Shown: piece by piece, positions 24,031 through 32,952 of the stretch
Layout: every line of letters starts with the position of its first letter
Numbering within the stretch: position 1 is the first letter of the stretch
Assembly: GCA_026989145.1 (NCBI GenBank)
Contig: JALSJU010000120.1
Location: 1-41,168 of the forward strand
DNA from: Thiotrichaceae bacterium
GTDB lineage: Bacteria > Pseudomonadota > Gammaproteobacteria > Thiotrichales > Thiotrichaceae
Direction of reading: 5' to 3'
DNA: 41,168 bases
Position numbers and translations under genes: made by a program
The notes under the pieces: model-generated
Told to the model about the DNA's origin: nothing
Databases searched by the model: none
What the model saw: only the letters and a program-made list of their open reading frames with translations

Positions 24031-25122
24031 ATGTCAAAATCATTTGAAGCGCCACGTTTTGATAGTATTAGTCACTTTTTACAGTCGGGTGGTTTTGATT
24101 ACCGTATTTATGATATGGGGCGGAAAGTTACTTTACTCTCACGTAATGAGTTTAAACAAATTGAGTCTCAGCAACAGCTTTACCCCTATCCTTTTCAGAG
24201 AAAAGCATCGCTAGCCTTACTATTATGGCAGCAGGATAACTCAAGTATAAATTATATAAATGAACCCGTTATTTGGTTTTTACAATTCCCTATCGATGAA
24301 CTTGGATATTTACAACAGGAGTCTCGTGATGGGTTTTTATTGGGCTTATTAGAGCAGGTGGGGAAAAATATTGAGTCTACTTTGAAAGGTTTGATTAAGT
24401 CGGATGATATGTCCGAATCACCTTTTGCATTCAAGCCTGTAGAAGAGCGCTTGGCGATGCTTCACGCCCTGGCAACATTGGATCTGGGTCAGCAACCATC
24501 ACATTACTATCAAGCGACTCGTGAATATTTAAAAGGTAGTTTAGGCTACGAGCAGTGGCAATTTTTAGGGTTACAGGGTATTGCTGATGTGGTGGCGCGA
24601 TTAGGTGGTACGGATAATGAGGAACTGCTAGATAGTGCTTTGCCGCAGTTACCTGAAGTTCCTTTAGAGAGTATTTGCTTAATGCTCGAAAATACTCAGC
24701 CTAAAGTATTACTGGCAAAAACGCTAATTGATCTGCTTAAAGAGCAAGCTGCTAGCGATGATCCAAATATTAGATTAGCAACAGCATTGTTGAGGGCGCT
24801 TTCTGGGGTTGGGGCTGATATTGAGAGGAGAACCTTTTTGCTAGACTTGTTAACACAGAGGGTGCCAAATAAATTGGTGCAAAATATTGAATGTTTAGTC
24901 GCTATTTCTGGGCGTTGTTGGTTAGATTTAAAGAGCGAAAAGTTACTAGAGGCTTTTATTGAGAACTTGATAATACAAGATCAAATAGCATTTAATGCTG
25001 TATTATCAGATTTAATGATGTTGCCAAATATGAAAGAAAAGATATTGGTTATTTTAAAGGGTGAAAATAAAACAAAGGGTTTATCTAAAAGGGTTGAATC
25101 ATTTTTGCATGATTTTTATTAA
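24031..25122 (+). CDS. DUF3549-like conserved protein
   Basis: Soluble protein of about 363 aa with no signal peptide, membrane segment or known catalytic motif. The N-terminus (SHFL...G....YDMGRKV) and the later helical, leucine-rich part fit the DUF3549 family, found mainly in gammaproteobacteria; I am fairly but not fully sure of this. The frame is open from an ATG at 23998, but ATG 24031 has a better upstream GTGAGAA and starts at the point where the conserved part begins. The C-terminal half (about 200-360) has repeated alpha-helical segments reminiscent of HEAT-like folds. Function unknown. It diverges from the ferredoxin gene and ends in a bidirectional terminator. Confidence 0.8.
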   Translation: MSKSFEAPRFDSISHFLQSGGFDYRIYDMGRKVTLLSRNEFKQIESQQQLYPYPFQRKASLALLLWQQDNSSINYINEPVIWFLQFPIDELGYLQQESRDGFLLGLLEQVGKNIESTLKGLIKSDDMSESPFAFKPVEERLAMLHALATLDLGQQPSHYYQATREYLKGSLGYEQWQFLGLQGIADVVARLGGTDNEELLDSALPQLPEVPLESICLMLENTQPKVLLAKTLIDLLKEQAASDDPNIRLATALLRALSGVGADIERRTFLLDLLTQRVPNKLVQNIECLVAISGRCWLDLKSEKLLEAFIENLIIQDQIAFNAVLSDLMMLPNMKEKILVILKGENKTKGLSKRVESFLHDFY

Positions 25123-25137
25123 AATTATTAGGCGTAA

Positions 25138-25165
25138 CAAAGCACCTGAAGAAACAGGTGCTTTG
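25138..25165. terminator. Bidirectional terminator
   Basis: CAAAGCACCTG (25138-25148) pairs perfectly with CAGGTGCTTTG (25155-25165) across a six-base A-rich loop, between two convergent genes. T-runs are short, so efficiency is uncertain. Confidence 0.75.
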
Positions 25166-25175
25166 GTGTAACTAA

Positions 25176-25574
25176 TTAGTTACTGTGGTTTTCTTTAACG
25201 GCCTCTACAGCTGCGCCAGTTGCATCTTTAGCATCTTCAGCAACTGATTTAGCACCATCAACAGCAGCTTCAGCAGCATCTTTAACGCCTTCAACGGCGC
25301 CTGTTGCTGCATCTTTAACGCCGTCTACAGCACCAGCGGCCGCATCCTTGACTCCATCAACTGCGCCAGCTGCCGCATCTTTAACTGCATCAGTAACACT
25401 GCCACCAGCTTCCATTGTTGCTGAACCGGCGTCTTTGGCTTTATCCATTGCTGATCCTGCAACATCACCGGCGGCATCTTTAGTTGCATTCATTGCATCT
25501 TTTGCTTTATCACAAGCAGTAAGTGTCAGGGCTGAGGCAGCAACTAATGTTGCAAGAATTGTACGTAATTTCAT
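25176..25574 (-). CDS. Alanine-rich 11-residue-repeat lipoprotein, LEA-like
   Basis: Predicted lipoprotein of 132 aa. The signal peptide ends in the lipobox LTAC with Cys21 lipidated and Asp at +2. The rest is A/K/D/V/G-rich. Residues 64-107 hold four tandem copies of an 11-residue unit, V-K-D-A-A-x-x-A-V-D/E-G, flanked by degenerate copies. The 11-residue amphipathic period resembles group 3 LEA proteins and apolipoprotein-like helices, which bind membranes or protect under desiccation and osmotic stress. No catalytic residues. It stands alone, with its own ribosome-binding site (GGAGA), and a small dyad (GAACC-N6-GGTTC, 25642-25657) in its upstream region that could be an operator. Confidence 0.8.
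   Translation of the reverse strand: MKLRTILATLVAASALTLTACDKAKDAMNATKDAAGDVAGSAMDKAKDAGSATMEAGGSVTDAVKDAAAGAVDGVKDAAAGAVDGVKDAATGAVEGVKDAAEAAVDGAKSVAEDAKDATGAAVEAVKENHSN
25254..25385 (-). repeat. Four tandem 33-bp coding repeats
   Basis: These bases encode residues 64-107 of the lipoprotein as four 33-bp units. The first two units encode identical peptides; the third and fourth differ at two or three residues. The number of units could change by slippage. Confidence 0.8.
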
Positions 25575-25829
25575 TTATGGTCTCCTATCCAATAATATGA
25601 ATGCTTTAAAAATTTAAAAGTAAGCGTTAAGTTGACAAGATGAACCAGAATTGGTTCCCTTATTTAAATAACTATCTGCTAATATATCAATATAACTTGC
25701 CATTAATCAAGAAAACTCATTTTTATGAGTAGAGATGTATATAAGTGGTGTATTAAGGGTTGTTTAATTTTGTTGGTAGTATAGTTGTTGTTTTTTTATG
25801 TATTTAATTAATTAAGGATAGATAGATAG

Positions 25830-26525
25830 ATGGGAGAGGAGAAAATACTAAAAAAATTTATGCGTCCAGTGCGTAGCTTTGTTTTGCGGCAAGGTAGATT
25901 AACTAAAAGTCAGGCAATAGCGCTTAAAAATGAGTGGCCAGTTTATGGTTTAAATGGTGGTGAGGGAGGTCTTGACTTTAAAGAAATTTTTGGCAATAAC
26001 TCTTCGGTTACATTAGAAATCGGTTTTGGTGATGGTGTGTCCTTGGCATCAATGGCGGCGCAATCACCAGAAAAAAATTTTTTGGGTATTGAAGTTCATC
26101 GGCCCGGAGTGGGTCGATTGCTACACTTAATTAAAGTGAATGGATTGACTAACGTTCGGGTGATGGATGAGGATGCTGTCGAAATAATACAAAACCGTGT
26201 TCAAAAAAACTCATTAGACCGCGTACAGTTGTTTTTTCCTGACCCTTGGCATAAAAAGCGTCATAATAAACGTCGTATCGTGCAGCCTGATTTTATTGCT
26301 TTGATTGCTTCGAGGTTAAAGCTTGGAGGGGTGTTTCATCTAGCAACAGATTGGGAGCCTTATGCTGAACATATGGCAGAATTAATGCTAGCATCCGGCG
26401 AATTCAAATCTTTGTCGAAAGGGGCGTATTCGCCAAAGCCCAGTGATCGACCAACCACGAAGTTTGAGAATCGTGGCATAAGGCTAGGGCATGGTGTATG
26501 GGATTTGCTATTTGAGAAGGTGTGA
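25830..26525 (+). CDS. trmB: tRNA (guanine-N7-)-methyltransferase TrmB
   Basis: SAM-dependent enzyme that forms m7G46 in the tRNA variable loop. The SAM-binding GFGDG is at 65-69 and the family signature [14 protein letters not shown] at 136-149; the C-terminal T.FE.RG motif is also present. The 231-aa length is typical. It converges on the ugd-like gene with a seven-base gap. The upstream 255 bases (25575-25829) separate it from the divergent lipoprotein gene and hold no gene. Confidence 0.96.
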   Translation: MGEEKILKKFMRPVRSFVLRQGRLTKSQAIALKNEWPVYGLNGGEGGLDFKEIFGNNSSVTLEIGFGDGVSLASMAAQSPEKNFLGIEVHRPGVGRLLHLIKVNGLTNVRVMDEDAVEIIQNRVQKNSLDRVQLFFPDPWHKKRHNKRRIVQPDFIALIASRLKLGGVFHLATDWEPYAEHMAELMLASGEFKSLSKGAYSPKPSDRPTTKFENRGIRLGHGVWDLLFEKV

Positions 26526-26532
26526 ATAATTG

Positions 26533-27861
26533 TTAATTTTCTCCACGCCCAATCGCAAGGTATTTAATCCCGAGTTCTTTAAGGTGGCTGGGGTTGTAGA
26601 GGTTACGGCCATCTACAATTACAGAGTCGGATAACTCCGCTTTGATTGTGTCAAAATCTGGTGAGCGAAATTCTTGCCACTCGGTAGCAATGACTAAGGC
26701 ATCTGCTCCTGTTAGCGCATCTTCAGCAGTTAGGCAAAGTGTTAGATCATCTCGTTTGCCGTAGATGCGATGGCATTCTTTGCTGGCAATAGGGTCATAA
26801 GCCTTCACATGAACGCCGAGCTTCCAGAGTGACTCCATTAAGACGCGGCTGGATGCATCATGCATGTCATCCGTATTGGGTTTAAATGATAGTCCCCATA
26901 ATGCAATTGTTTTGTCTTTTAATGATTCGCCATAATAACGTTGTAATTTTTCAAATAAGATGCCCTTTTGACGTTCATTAATGGATTCTACAGCTGAGAG
27001 TAGCTCAGCGTTGTACCCTATATCCATTGCAATACGTTTTAATGCTTGTACGTCTTTTGGAAAATAAGATCCGCCGTAGCCGCAGCCTGGGTAAATGAAA
27101 TGGTAGCCAATACGTGGGTCTGAGCCGATGCCTAATCTAACTTCTTCAATATCAGCGCCTAGAAGCTCGGCCATATTGGAGAGTTCATTCATAAAACTAA
27201 TTTTTGTAGCAAGTAATGCGTTAGCTGCAAATTTGGTAAGTTCAGCTGAGCGAATGCTCATTTCAACGATACGGTCACGGCTACGATTAAAAGGTGCGTA
27301 TAGTTCGCGCATTAATTCGCTTGTTCTAGGGTTGTTAGCTCCGATGATAATGCGGTCTGGTTTCATGAAATCATCAATCGCAGCTCCTTCTTTTAAAAAC
27401 TCTGGGTTGGATACTACGTCAAAATCGGCTGTTCTTTGTAGGAGTTTAAGTTCATTTTTTACTGTCACTGAAATTTTATCTGCTATTCCAACAGGAGCAG
27501 TAGATTTACTAACAATAATGCGGTATTGCTTAAGATGTTTGGCAATGGATTTTGCGGTTGTTATGATATTACTCGTATCTGTTATACCGTTATCATCAAT
27601 GGTTGCACCGACGGCAATGAATTGATAAATACCATGCTCAACACCAGTTTTGGCAGAGGTAGTAAAAACTAAACGACCTGAATTTATATTTTCTTGAATA
27701 ATTTGTTTTAAATTAGGCTCAAAAAAAGTGATGTCACCATTTTGGATGGCGTGTGTTTTATTCTCATCGGTATCTACAATTAAAATATCATTGCCAGCTT
27801 GTGCCATGCAGGCGCCAGTGATTAGGCCAACAAAGCCGGAACCATAAATCGTAATTTTCAT
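26533..27861 (-). CDS. ugd: UDP-glucose 6-dehydrogenase family protein with altered active site
   Basis: Member of the UDP-glucose/GDP-mannose dehydrogenase family (442 aa), which oxidises a nucleotide sugar twice to its uronic acid, feeding capsule and exopolysaccharide. All three domains are present: the N-terminal NAD-binding Rossmann (GSGFVG, 8-13), the central dimer domain (SNPEFLKEGAA 151-161; catalytic-region lysine 220), and the C-terminal UDP-binding domain (FKPNTDDM). The usual catalytic cysteine motif G-G-S-C-F-P-K-D reads G-G-S-Y-F-P-K-D, with Y266 at the cysteine position; the nearest cysteine is C260. One G-to-A change would account for it. The enzyme may be dead, may do only a partial reaction, or the base may be an error. 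No other polysaccharide genes are adjacent. Confidence 0.88.
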   Translation of the reverse strand: MKITIYGSGFVGLITGACMAQAGNDILIVDTDENKTHAIQNGDITFFEPNLKQIIQENINSGRLVFTTSAKTGVEHGIYQFIAVGATIDDNGITDTSNIITTAKSIAKHLKQYRIIVSKSTAPVGIADKISVTVKNELKLLQRTADFDVVSNPEFLKEGAAIDDFMKPDRIIIGANNPRTSELMRELYAPFNRSRDRIVEMSIRSAELTKFAANALLATKISFMNELSNMAELLGADIEEVRLGIGSDPRIGYHFIYPGCGYGGSYFPKDVQALKRIAMDIGYNAELLSAVESINERQKGILFEKLQRYYGESLKDKTIALWGLSFKPNTDDMHDASSRVLMESLWKLGVHVKAYDPIASKECHRIYGKRDDLTLCLTAEDALTGADALVIATEWQEFRSPDFDTIKAELSDSVIVDGRNLYNPSHLKELGIKYLAIGRGEN

Positions 27862-27968
27862 AAGCTAAATCAACTATATATTTAATTAACATAGATCTAT
27901 TATAGTAGCACTTAATTAAGGTTGACTTAACAAAACAAATAAAACTGTGAAAATAGTTTGATTTATTG

Positions 27969-27997
27969 TTGACACCGCAAGGGCAATGCCTCAAAAT
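27969..27997 (+). promoter_or_regulatory. Promoter of the tRNA-Tyr/Gly/Thr-tuf cluster
   Basis: A perfect TTGACA at 27969-27974, a 17-base spacer, and CAAAAT (27992-27997) precede tRNA-Tyr. The discriminator after the -10 is GC-rich (TCGGCGC), as in stringently controlled stable-RNA promoters. Confidence 0.75.
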
Positions 27998-28012
27998 TCG
28001 GCGCTTGATTTT

Positions 28013-28096
<84 letters not shown>

Positions 28097-28119
28097 TTTT
28101 TTTGTAGGTGTTAAATCAA

Positions 28120-28193
28120 GCGGGTGTCGTATAGTGGTAATACCTCAGCCTTCCAAGCTGATGCTGCGAGTTCGATTCTCGCCACCCGCTCCA
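28120..28193 (+). tRNA. tRNA-Gly (TCC)
   Basis: 74 bases; acceptor GCGGGTG pairs with CACCCGC (28083+100 region, 28183-28189), anticodon TCC at 28152-28154, CCA encoded. Second in the cluster. Confidence 0.96.
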
Positions 28194-28249
28194 AATTTGT
28201 TGTGGAGCTTTGGCTGGGTAGTATGATTTTCACTGCGTTTATTGCGCAT

Positions 28250-28325
<76 letters not shown>

Positions 28326-28411
28326 AATTGTCGTTAGTGCCGTTAGAGAAGAAGTTGGTACTGATATTTATTTTAAAAAATAGTTTTTACATTTTATAGA
28401 AGGGTATTGTC

Positions 28412-29596
28412 ATGTCCAAAGAAAAATTTGAACGTAATAAGCCCCACGTCAACGTGGGCACAATTGGTCACGTAGACCATGGTAAAACAACCTTAACTGC
28501 CGCGCTTACGAAAGTAATGGCGGAAAAAATGGGTGGTGAAGTTAAGGCTTTTGATGAAATTGATAATGCGCCAGAGGAAAAGGCACGTGGTATCACAATC
28601 TCTACGTCTCACGTGGAGTATGAGTCAGATACACGTCACTATGCTCATGTAGATTGCCCGGGTCACGCTGATTACGTAAAGAATATGATTACAGGTGCTG
28701 CGCAGATGGATGGTGCTATTCTTGTTGTTTCTGCAGCAGATGGTCCGATGCCTCAAACACGTGAGCATATCCTGCTCTCGCGTCAGGTTGGTGTTCCATA
28801 TATCGTGGTTTTCATGAATAAAGCCGATATGGTTGATGATGAAGAGTTACTTGAACTTGTAGAAATGGAAGTGCGTGAGCTATTGGATATGTACGAGTTC
28901 CCAGGTGATGATACACCTATTATTACAGGTTCTGCTCTTAAGGCGCTTGAAGGTGATGAGAAGTATGTGGAAAAAATTGTTGAGCTAGTAAGTGCGCTTG
29001 ATACATATATTCCTGAGCCAGAGCGTGCAGTAGATGGTGATTATTTAATGCCTGTTGAGGATGTGTTTTCGATTTCAGGACGCGGGACAGTTGTAACTGG
29101 TCGTATTGAGCGTGGTATCGTACACGTAGGTGATGATATTGAGATCGTAGGGATCAAGGATACGCAAACATCTACTTGTACGGGTGTTGAAATGTTCCGT
29201 AAATTGCTTGATGAAGGTCAAGCGGGTGATAATGTTGGTGTTCTGCTTCGTGGTACAAAACGTGAAGATGTTGAGCGTGGCCAGGTTCTTTGTAAGCCGG
29301 GATCGATTACTCCGCATACAAAATTTGAAGCAGAAGTATATGTATTGTCAAAAGATGAGGGTGGTCGTCACACACCATTTTTCGATGGGTATCGTCCGCA
29401 GTTCTATTTTAGAACAACTGATATTACGGGAGCCTGTGATTTGCCTGAAGGAACAGAAATGGTAATGCCAGGTGATAATGTAAAAATGGTGGTAACACTG
29501 ATTAATCCGATAGCAATGAATGATGGTTTGCGTTTTGCGATCCGTGAAGGTGGTCGTACGGTTGGTGCAGGTGTTGTTGCTAAGATTGTTGAGTAA
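28412..29596 (+). CDS. tuf: Elongation factor Tu
   Basis: Delivers aminoacyl-tRNA to the ribosome in a GTP-dependent way. 394 aa. G1 GHVDHGKT at 19-26, G3 DCPGH at 82-86, G4 NKAD at 137-140 (many gammaproteobacteria have NKCD), followed by the two beta-barrel domains. The tRNA-Tyr/Gly/Thr genes upstream and tRNA-Trp, secE and nusG downstream mark this as the tufB-type copy; a second copy would normally lie in the str operon outside the window. It is probably cotranscribed with the upstream tRNAs. Confidence 0.98.
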   Translation: MSKEKFERNKPHVNVGTIGHVDHGKTTLTAALTKVMAEKMGGEVKAFDEIDNAPEEKARGITISTSHVEYESDTRHYAHVDCPGHADYVKNMITGAAQMDGAILVVSAADGPMPQTREHILLSRQVGVPYIVVFMNKADMVDDEELLELVEMEVRELLDMYEFPGDDTPIITGSALKALEGDEKYVEKIVELVSALDTYIPEPERAVDGDYLMPVEDVFSISGRGTVVTGRIERGIVHVGDDIEIVGIKDTQTSTCTGVEMFRKLLDEGQAGDNVGVLLRGTKREDVERGQVLCKPGSITPHTKFEAEVYVLSKDEGGRHTPFFDGYRPQFYFRTTDITGACDLPEGTEMVMPGDNVKMVVTLINPIAMNDGLRFAIREGGRTVGAGVVAKIVE

Positions 29597-29640
29597 GTTG
29601 TAGAGCTCAAGAATAGGTGTTGGAAATCAATGGTGGTTTG

Positions 29641-29668
29641 TTGAGTAATCAATTTATTCTGCTATACT
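29641..29668 (+). promoter_or_regulatory. Promoter for trpT-secE-nusG
   Basis: TTGAGT (29641-29646), 16-base spacer, TATACT (29663-29668), followed by a GC-rich discriminator. It lies about 90 bases before the tRNA-Trp gene. Confidence 0.65.
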
Positions 29669-29756
29669 CCGGCACCTTCGAGGAGCGAAGTGTGATTTTT
29701 TTGCTAAATTACATTTCGTTCTTTTGTTGTTTCAGAAGATAGGGTTTGCAAGATAT

Positions 29757-29833
29757 AGGCTAGTAGCTCCAATTGGTAGAGCACCGGTTTCCAAAACCGA
29801 TTGTTGGGGGTTCGAGTCCCTCCTGGCCTGCCA
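29757..29833 (+). tRNA. tRNA-Trp (CCA)
   Basis: 77 bases; acceptor AGGCTAG pairs with CTGGCCT (29823-29829) with one T·G pair, G73, encoded CCA. Anticodon CCA. The D-loop has one base more than in E. coli. The first pair of the anticodon stem, 27-43, is C·A and does not pair; the other four pairs are intact. Located between tuf and secE, as in many gammaproteobacteria. Confidence 0.93.
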
Positions 29834-29922
29834 TTCTGAATCAAATTATAGAATTAAATAAGTCATGGATAGGCTGTGTGCTAGTTGACTAGTGGAAAAC
29901 CACAAGCTGAAGATAGTGTAAT

Positions 29923-30300
29923 ATGGCAGTAAATACAGAAACACAGAGTTCATTTTTCGATACGGTGAAATTGTTATTAGCGCTTATAGTGCTATTAGGC
30001 GGTATTGCAGGGTTTTATTATTTTGCCGAAGAATCGTTATTATATCGTGTGCTAGGTTTGTTGGCCGTGGTGGGTGTTGCTATCGGTATATCCTTGATGA
30101 CTGTGAAGGGTCGCAATTTAATCGGTTTTTTGGGCTCTTCTCGAACGGAAGTTCGAAAAATGGTTTGGCCAACTCGTGCTGAAACAATGCAGACAACGTT
30201 AATGGTTTTTATACTTGTGGTTATTTTGGCAATTTTTCTGTGGTTTGTGGATATGTTGCTCGGTGCTGGTGTAAAAGCGTTGCTGTCGGTAGGTGGTTAA
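29923..30300 (+). CDS. secE: Preprotein translocase subunit SecE
   Basis: Inner-membrane subunit that clamps SecY in the SecYEG channel. 125 aa with three membrane helices, as in E. coli: two N-terminal (about 13-30 and 37-55) and the essential C-terminal helix (about 92-115) after the cytoplasmic amphipathic segment with [10 protein letters not shown]. Its stop is one base before the nusG ATG, so the two are coupled. Confidence 0.95.
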   Translation: MAVNTETQSSFFDTVKLLLALIVLLGGIAGFYYFAEESLLYRVLGLLAVVGVAIGISLMTVKGRNLIGFLGSSRTEVRKMVWPTRAETMQTTLMVFILVVILAIFLWFVDMLLGAGVKALLSVGG

Positions 30301-30301
30301 T

Positions 30302-30835
30302 ATGTCGAAGCAATGGTTTGTAGTGCATGCTTACTCAAATTATGAAATGAAAGTTCGTGAAGCTTTGCAGGAGAGAGTTGAGCGACTAGGGTTGCAAGAA
30401 TTTTTTGGTGAGATTTTGATACCTACCGAAGAAGTAGTTGAGATGCGTGAAGGGCAGAAGCGAAAAAGTACGCGTAAATTTTTTCCTGGGTATATTTTGG
30501 TCGAGATGGAGCTTAATGATGAAAGTTGGCATCTTGTAAAAAATACGCCAAGAGTTTTGGGCTTTATTGGTGGTACTAGTGATAGGCCTGTGCCAATTAC
30601 TGAAAAAGAAGCCAATGCGATAATGAATCGAATGGAGGAGGGTGTGGAAGCGCCTCGTCCTAAGGTTTTGTATGAGGTTGGTGAAGTGGTTCGGGTTACT
30701 GATGGGCCATTTAATGATTTCAACGGTTCTGTTGAAGAAGTGAATTATGAAAAAAGCACTTTGCGAGTAGCTGTGCAGATATTTGGTCGCTCTACACCGG
30801 TAGAGTTAGAGTTTTTTCAAGTGGAAAAAGCTTGA
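30302..30835 (+). CDS. nusG: Transcription termination/antitermination protein NusG
   Basis: Universal RNA polymerase elongation factor that links to Rho or to ribosomal S10. The NGN domain occupies about residues 3-115 (W-F-V-V-H-A-Y-S near the start, F-P-G-Y-I in the middle) and the KOW domain the last 50 residues ([11 protein letters not shown]). An upstream in-frame GTG at 30293 exists, but ATG 30302 gives the family's M-S-x-x-W start, 177 aa. The secE-nusG pair is the usual arrangement. Confidence 0.97.
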   Translation: MSKQWFVVHAYSNYEMKVREALQERVERLGLQEFFGEILIPTEEVVEMREGQKRKSTRKFFPGYILVEMELNDESWHLVKNTPRVLGFIGGTSDRPVPITEKEANAIMNRMEEGVEAPRPKVLYEVGEVVRVTDGPFNDFNGSVEEVNYEKSTLRVAVQIFGRSTPVELEFFQVEKA

Positions 30836-30877
30836 TTTAAGTTTGTTTTTATTTATTTATTTTAACTTAGTATCGAG

Positions 30878-30921
30878 GAGTTTGAGAGCTGTTGTTAGCT
30901 TGTTGATAAACGTTTGAACTC
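30878..30921 (+). promoter_or_regulatory. Possible L1 autoregulatory leader upstream of rplK
   Basis: GAGTT (30878-30882) pairs with AACTC (30917-30921), and inside it AGCT-GTTGTT-AGCT (30887-30900) forms a second hairpin, ending 13 bases before the rplK ATG. L1 represses the L11 operon by binding the mRNA at this place in E. coli. The specific L1-binding bases were not verified. Confidence 0.35.
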
Positions 30922-30933
30922 GTGGAGTACAAA

Positions 30934-31368
30934 ATGGCAAAGAAAGTTGAGTCTTATCTCAAATTACAAGTGCCTGCAGGTGAGGCTAATCCAAGTCCTC
31001 CTGTGGGTCCGGCGCTGGGTCAGGCGGGAATTAACATTATGGAGTTCTGTAAAGCCTTTAATGCGGAAACGCAAAGTGCTGAGAAGGGGATGCCTATTCC
31101 AGTAGTTATTACGGTTTATAATGATCGGAGTTTTACCTATATCACGAAAACCCCGCCTGCTTCTATTTTGTTAAAGAAGGCGGCAGGGATTCAGAAAGGA
31201 AGTGGTGTCCCTAATACAAATAAGGTTGGTAAGGTTACACGTGCTCAAATGGAAGAGATTGCAAAAACGAAAGAACCTGACTTAACAGCAGCTGATATGG
31301 ATGCGGCTGTTAGGACTATAGCAGGTAGTGCTCGTAGTATGGGTATTGAGACGGAGGGTGTTCTGTAA
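30934..31368 (+). CDS. rplK: Ribosomal protein L11
   Basis: 50S protein of the GTPase-associated region, 144 aa from ATG 30934; the frame is open from a GTG at 30922 but the L11 sequence begins M-A-K-K-V and GGAG precedes this ATG. The proline-rich hinge (P-P-V-G-P-A-L-G-Q) and the C-terminal rRNA-binding domain are typical. It overlaps rplA by one base (TAATG). Confidence 0.98.
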   Translation: MAKKVESYLKLQVPAGEANPSPPVGPALGQAGINIMEFCKAFNAETQSAEKGMPIPVVITVYNDRSFTYITKTPPASILLKKAAGIQKGSGVPNTNKVGKVTRAQMEEIAKTKEPDLTAADMDAAVRTIAGSARSMGIETEGVL

Positions 31369-32063
31369 TGGCTAAATTATCTAAACGTCAAAAGGCCATT
31401 GCTGAGAAGGTTAAGATTGATCATGTTTATACGTCAACTGAGGCTTTTGAATTATTAAAAGATTTTCCTAAAGTTAAATTTACAGAAAGTGTTGATGTAA
31501 GTGTAAACTTGGGGATTGATGCGCGTAAATCTGATCAAGCTGTTCGTGGTTCAACGGTTTTGCCTAATGGTACAGGTAAAACTGTGCGTGTTGCTGTGTT
31601 TACACAGGGTGATAACGTAGAGAAGGCAAAAGCTGCAGGTGCGGATATTGTTGGTATGGATGACCTTGCTGAAGATGTGAAGAAGGGTAATATGGACTTT
31701 GATGTTGTTATAGCGAGTCCCGATGCAATGCGTGTTGTAGGTCAGTTAGGTCAGGTTCTAGGGCCGCGAGGCTTAATGCCAAATCCAAAAGTAGGGACGG
31801 TAAGCGCGGATGTTGCAACTGCTGTTACAAATGCTAAAGGTGGTCAAGTTCGTTATCGTACAGATAAAGCAGGTATTATTCATTGTCGTATTGGTACGGT
31901 TGATTTTGATAGCAAGGCATTACAAGAAAATCTAAATGCCTTGGTTGTAGATTTAGTGAAAGCTAAGCCAACTTCCGCAAAAGGTGTTTACCTGAAAAAA
32001 GTTACTGTCTCTAGTACAATGGGTGCAGGTTTGTCTGTGGATACGGCTTCGTTAGAGTACTAG
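31368..32063 (+). CDS. rplA: Ribosomal protein L1
   Basis: 50S stalk protein of 231 aa and translational repressor of the L11 operon. The L1 core [13 protein letters not shown] is intact. The start overlaps the rplK stop by one base, giving tight coupling. A 264-base leader region follows before rplJ. Confidence 0.98.
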   Translation: MAKLSKRQKAIAEKVKIDHVYTSTEAFELLKDFPKVKFTESVDVSVNLGIDARKSDQAVRGSTVLPNGTGKTVRVAVFTQGDNVEKAKAAGADIVGMDDLAEDVKKGNMDFDVVIASPDAMRVVGQLGQVLGPRGLMPNPKVGTVSADVATAVTNAKGGQVRYRTDKAGIIHCRIGTVDFDSKALQENLNALVVDLVKAKPTSAKGVYLKKVTVSSTMGAGLSVDTASLEY

Positions 32064-32149
32064 TAATGAAATATAAGAATTTGGTGTAGTTTGCCAATAG
32101 CTTTGCTGCTTTTAGGGGGTAAAGTGATGATGAATATACTTAATTGTAT

Positions 32150-32226
32150 GTCGTCAGAGACCGTAGGTGATTGATCGGTTTTGTTTGATGGATCTTAATA
32201 TCCTGCGTAGATGACGTAACCTAAAA
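32150..32226 (+). ncRNA. L10 leader (autoregulatory mRNA element)
   Basis: The segments AGACCGTAGGTG and CTTAAT..CCTGCGTAGA.GACG..ACCTAA match the E. coli L10 leader closely, with outer pairing CGTCA/TGACG. L10 or the L10-L7/L12 complex binds it to repress rplJL translation. It sits about 100 bases upstream of rplJ, as expected. Confidence 0.88.
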
Positions 32227-32327
32227 CAGTTAGTTTGGGGCGCGTCGTTTAAGATGTTTGGCTCATGTTATGGGGCAAGTATTTGATTAAACGGTGGTTT
32301 TTCCGCCGAACAAAAGAGGTAGAAATT

Positions 32328-32852
32328 GTGGCGTTAACTTTACAAGAGAAGAAGAAGATTGTCTCTGAAGTTGCTGCGGTTGCTACAGAAGCTCATTCCG
32401 CGGTTGCTGCAGAGTACCACGGTCTTAGTGTAGGTGAAATGACTGAATTGCGTGTTAAGGCACGTGAAGGTGGCGTTTACTTGCGTGTGGTAAAAAATAA
32501 TTTGGCGAAGATTGCCCTTGCTGATACTGATTTTTCATGTATGAGTGATGGCTTTGTGGGTCCGTTAGTATTGGCGTTTTCGCAAGAAGATCCCGGTGCG
32601 GCGGCTCGTGTCATAAAAGATTTTGCTAAAGAGCATGACAAGCTGGAAGTGAAAATGCTCTCCGTTGGTGGGGAGTTATTGGCTGCTTCTGAATTAGATC
32701 GTTTGGCTAAGTTGCCTACTCGCGATCAGGCTCTGGCTATTTTGGCTGGAACACTGAGAGCCCCAGTAGAGAAATTGGCGCGTACTTTCAAAGAAGTTCC
32801 TGGAAAGCTTGTTCGTACTGTTGCAGCTGTTAGTGATTCAAAAGCGGCCTAA
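32328..32852 (+). CDS. rplJ: Ribosomal protein L10
   Basis: Stalk-base protein, 174 aa from a GTG at 32328. The frame is open further upstream (to 32265), but GAGGT precedes this GTG and the L10 family begins with the A-L-x-L-x-x-K-K pattern seen right after it; the upstream stretch has no family match. The helix at the C-terminus that binds L7/L12 dimers is present. Regulated by the L10 leader. Confidence 0.95.
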   Translation: MALTLQEKKKIVSEVAAVATEAHSAVAAEYHGLSVGEMTELRVKAREGGVYLRVVKNNLAKIALADTDFSCMSDGFVGPLVLAFSQEDPGAAARVIKDFAKEHDKLEVKMLSVGGELLAASELDRLAKLPTRDQALAILAGTLRAPVEKLARTFKEVPGKLVRTVAAVSDSKAA

Positions 32853-32952
32853 TCCATTTTGGATGTGGTGGTTTTTATTAGACAGTTTGATTTTAATATT
32901 AATATACAAAGTCGCATAAGCGATTAACTGATTTAGGTTTAGGAGAAATATA

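Noticed and set aside
25254-25385. Regular 33-bp repeats, considered as a CRISPR array
   Set aside because: Repeats are contiguous without spacers and encode an in-frame 11-residue protein repeat.
27128-27625. 165-codon plus-strand reading frame
   Set aside because: Lies wholly antisense to the conserved ugd-family gene and shows no protein-like features of its own.
29676-29700. CTTCG-AGGAG-CGAAG hairpin followed by a T-run, considered as the tuf terminator
   Set aside because: It lies just downstream of the trpT-secE promoter, so it would also stop that transcript, and the stem is only five pairs; it may be a leader structure but is not supported as a terminator.
30340-30723. 127-codon minus-strand frame over nusG
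   Set aside because: Antisense shadow of a universal gene.
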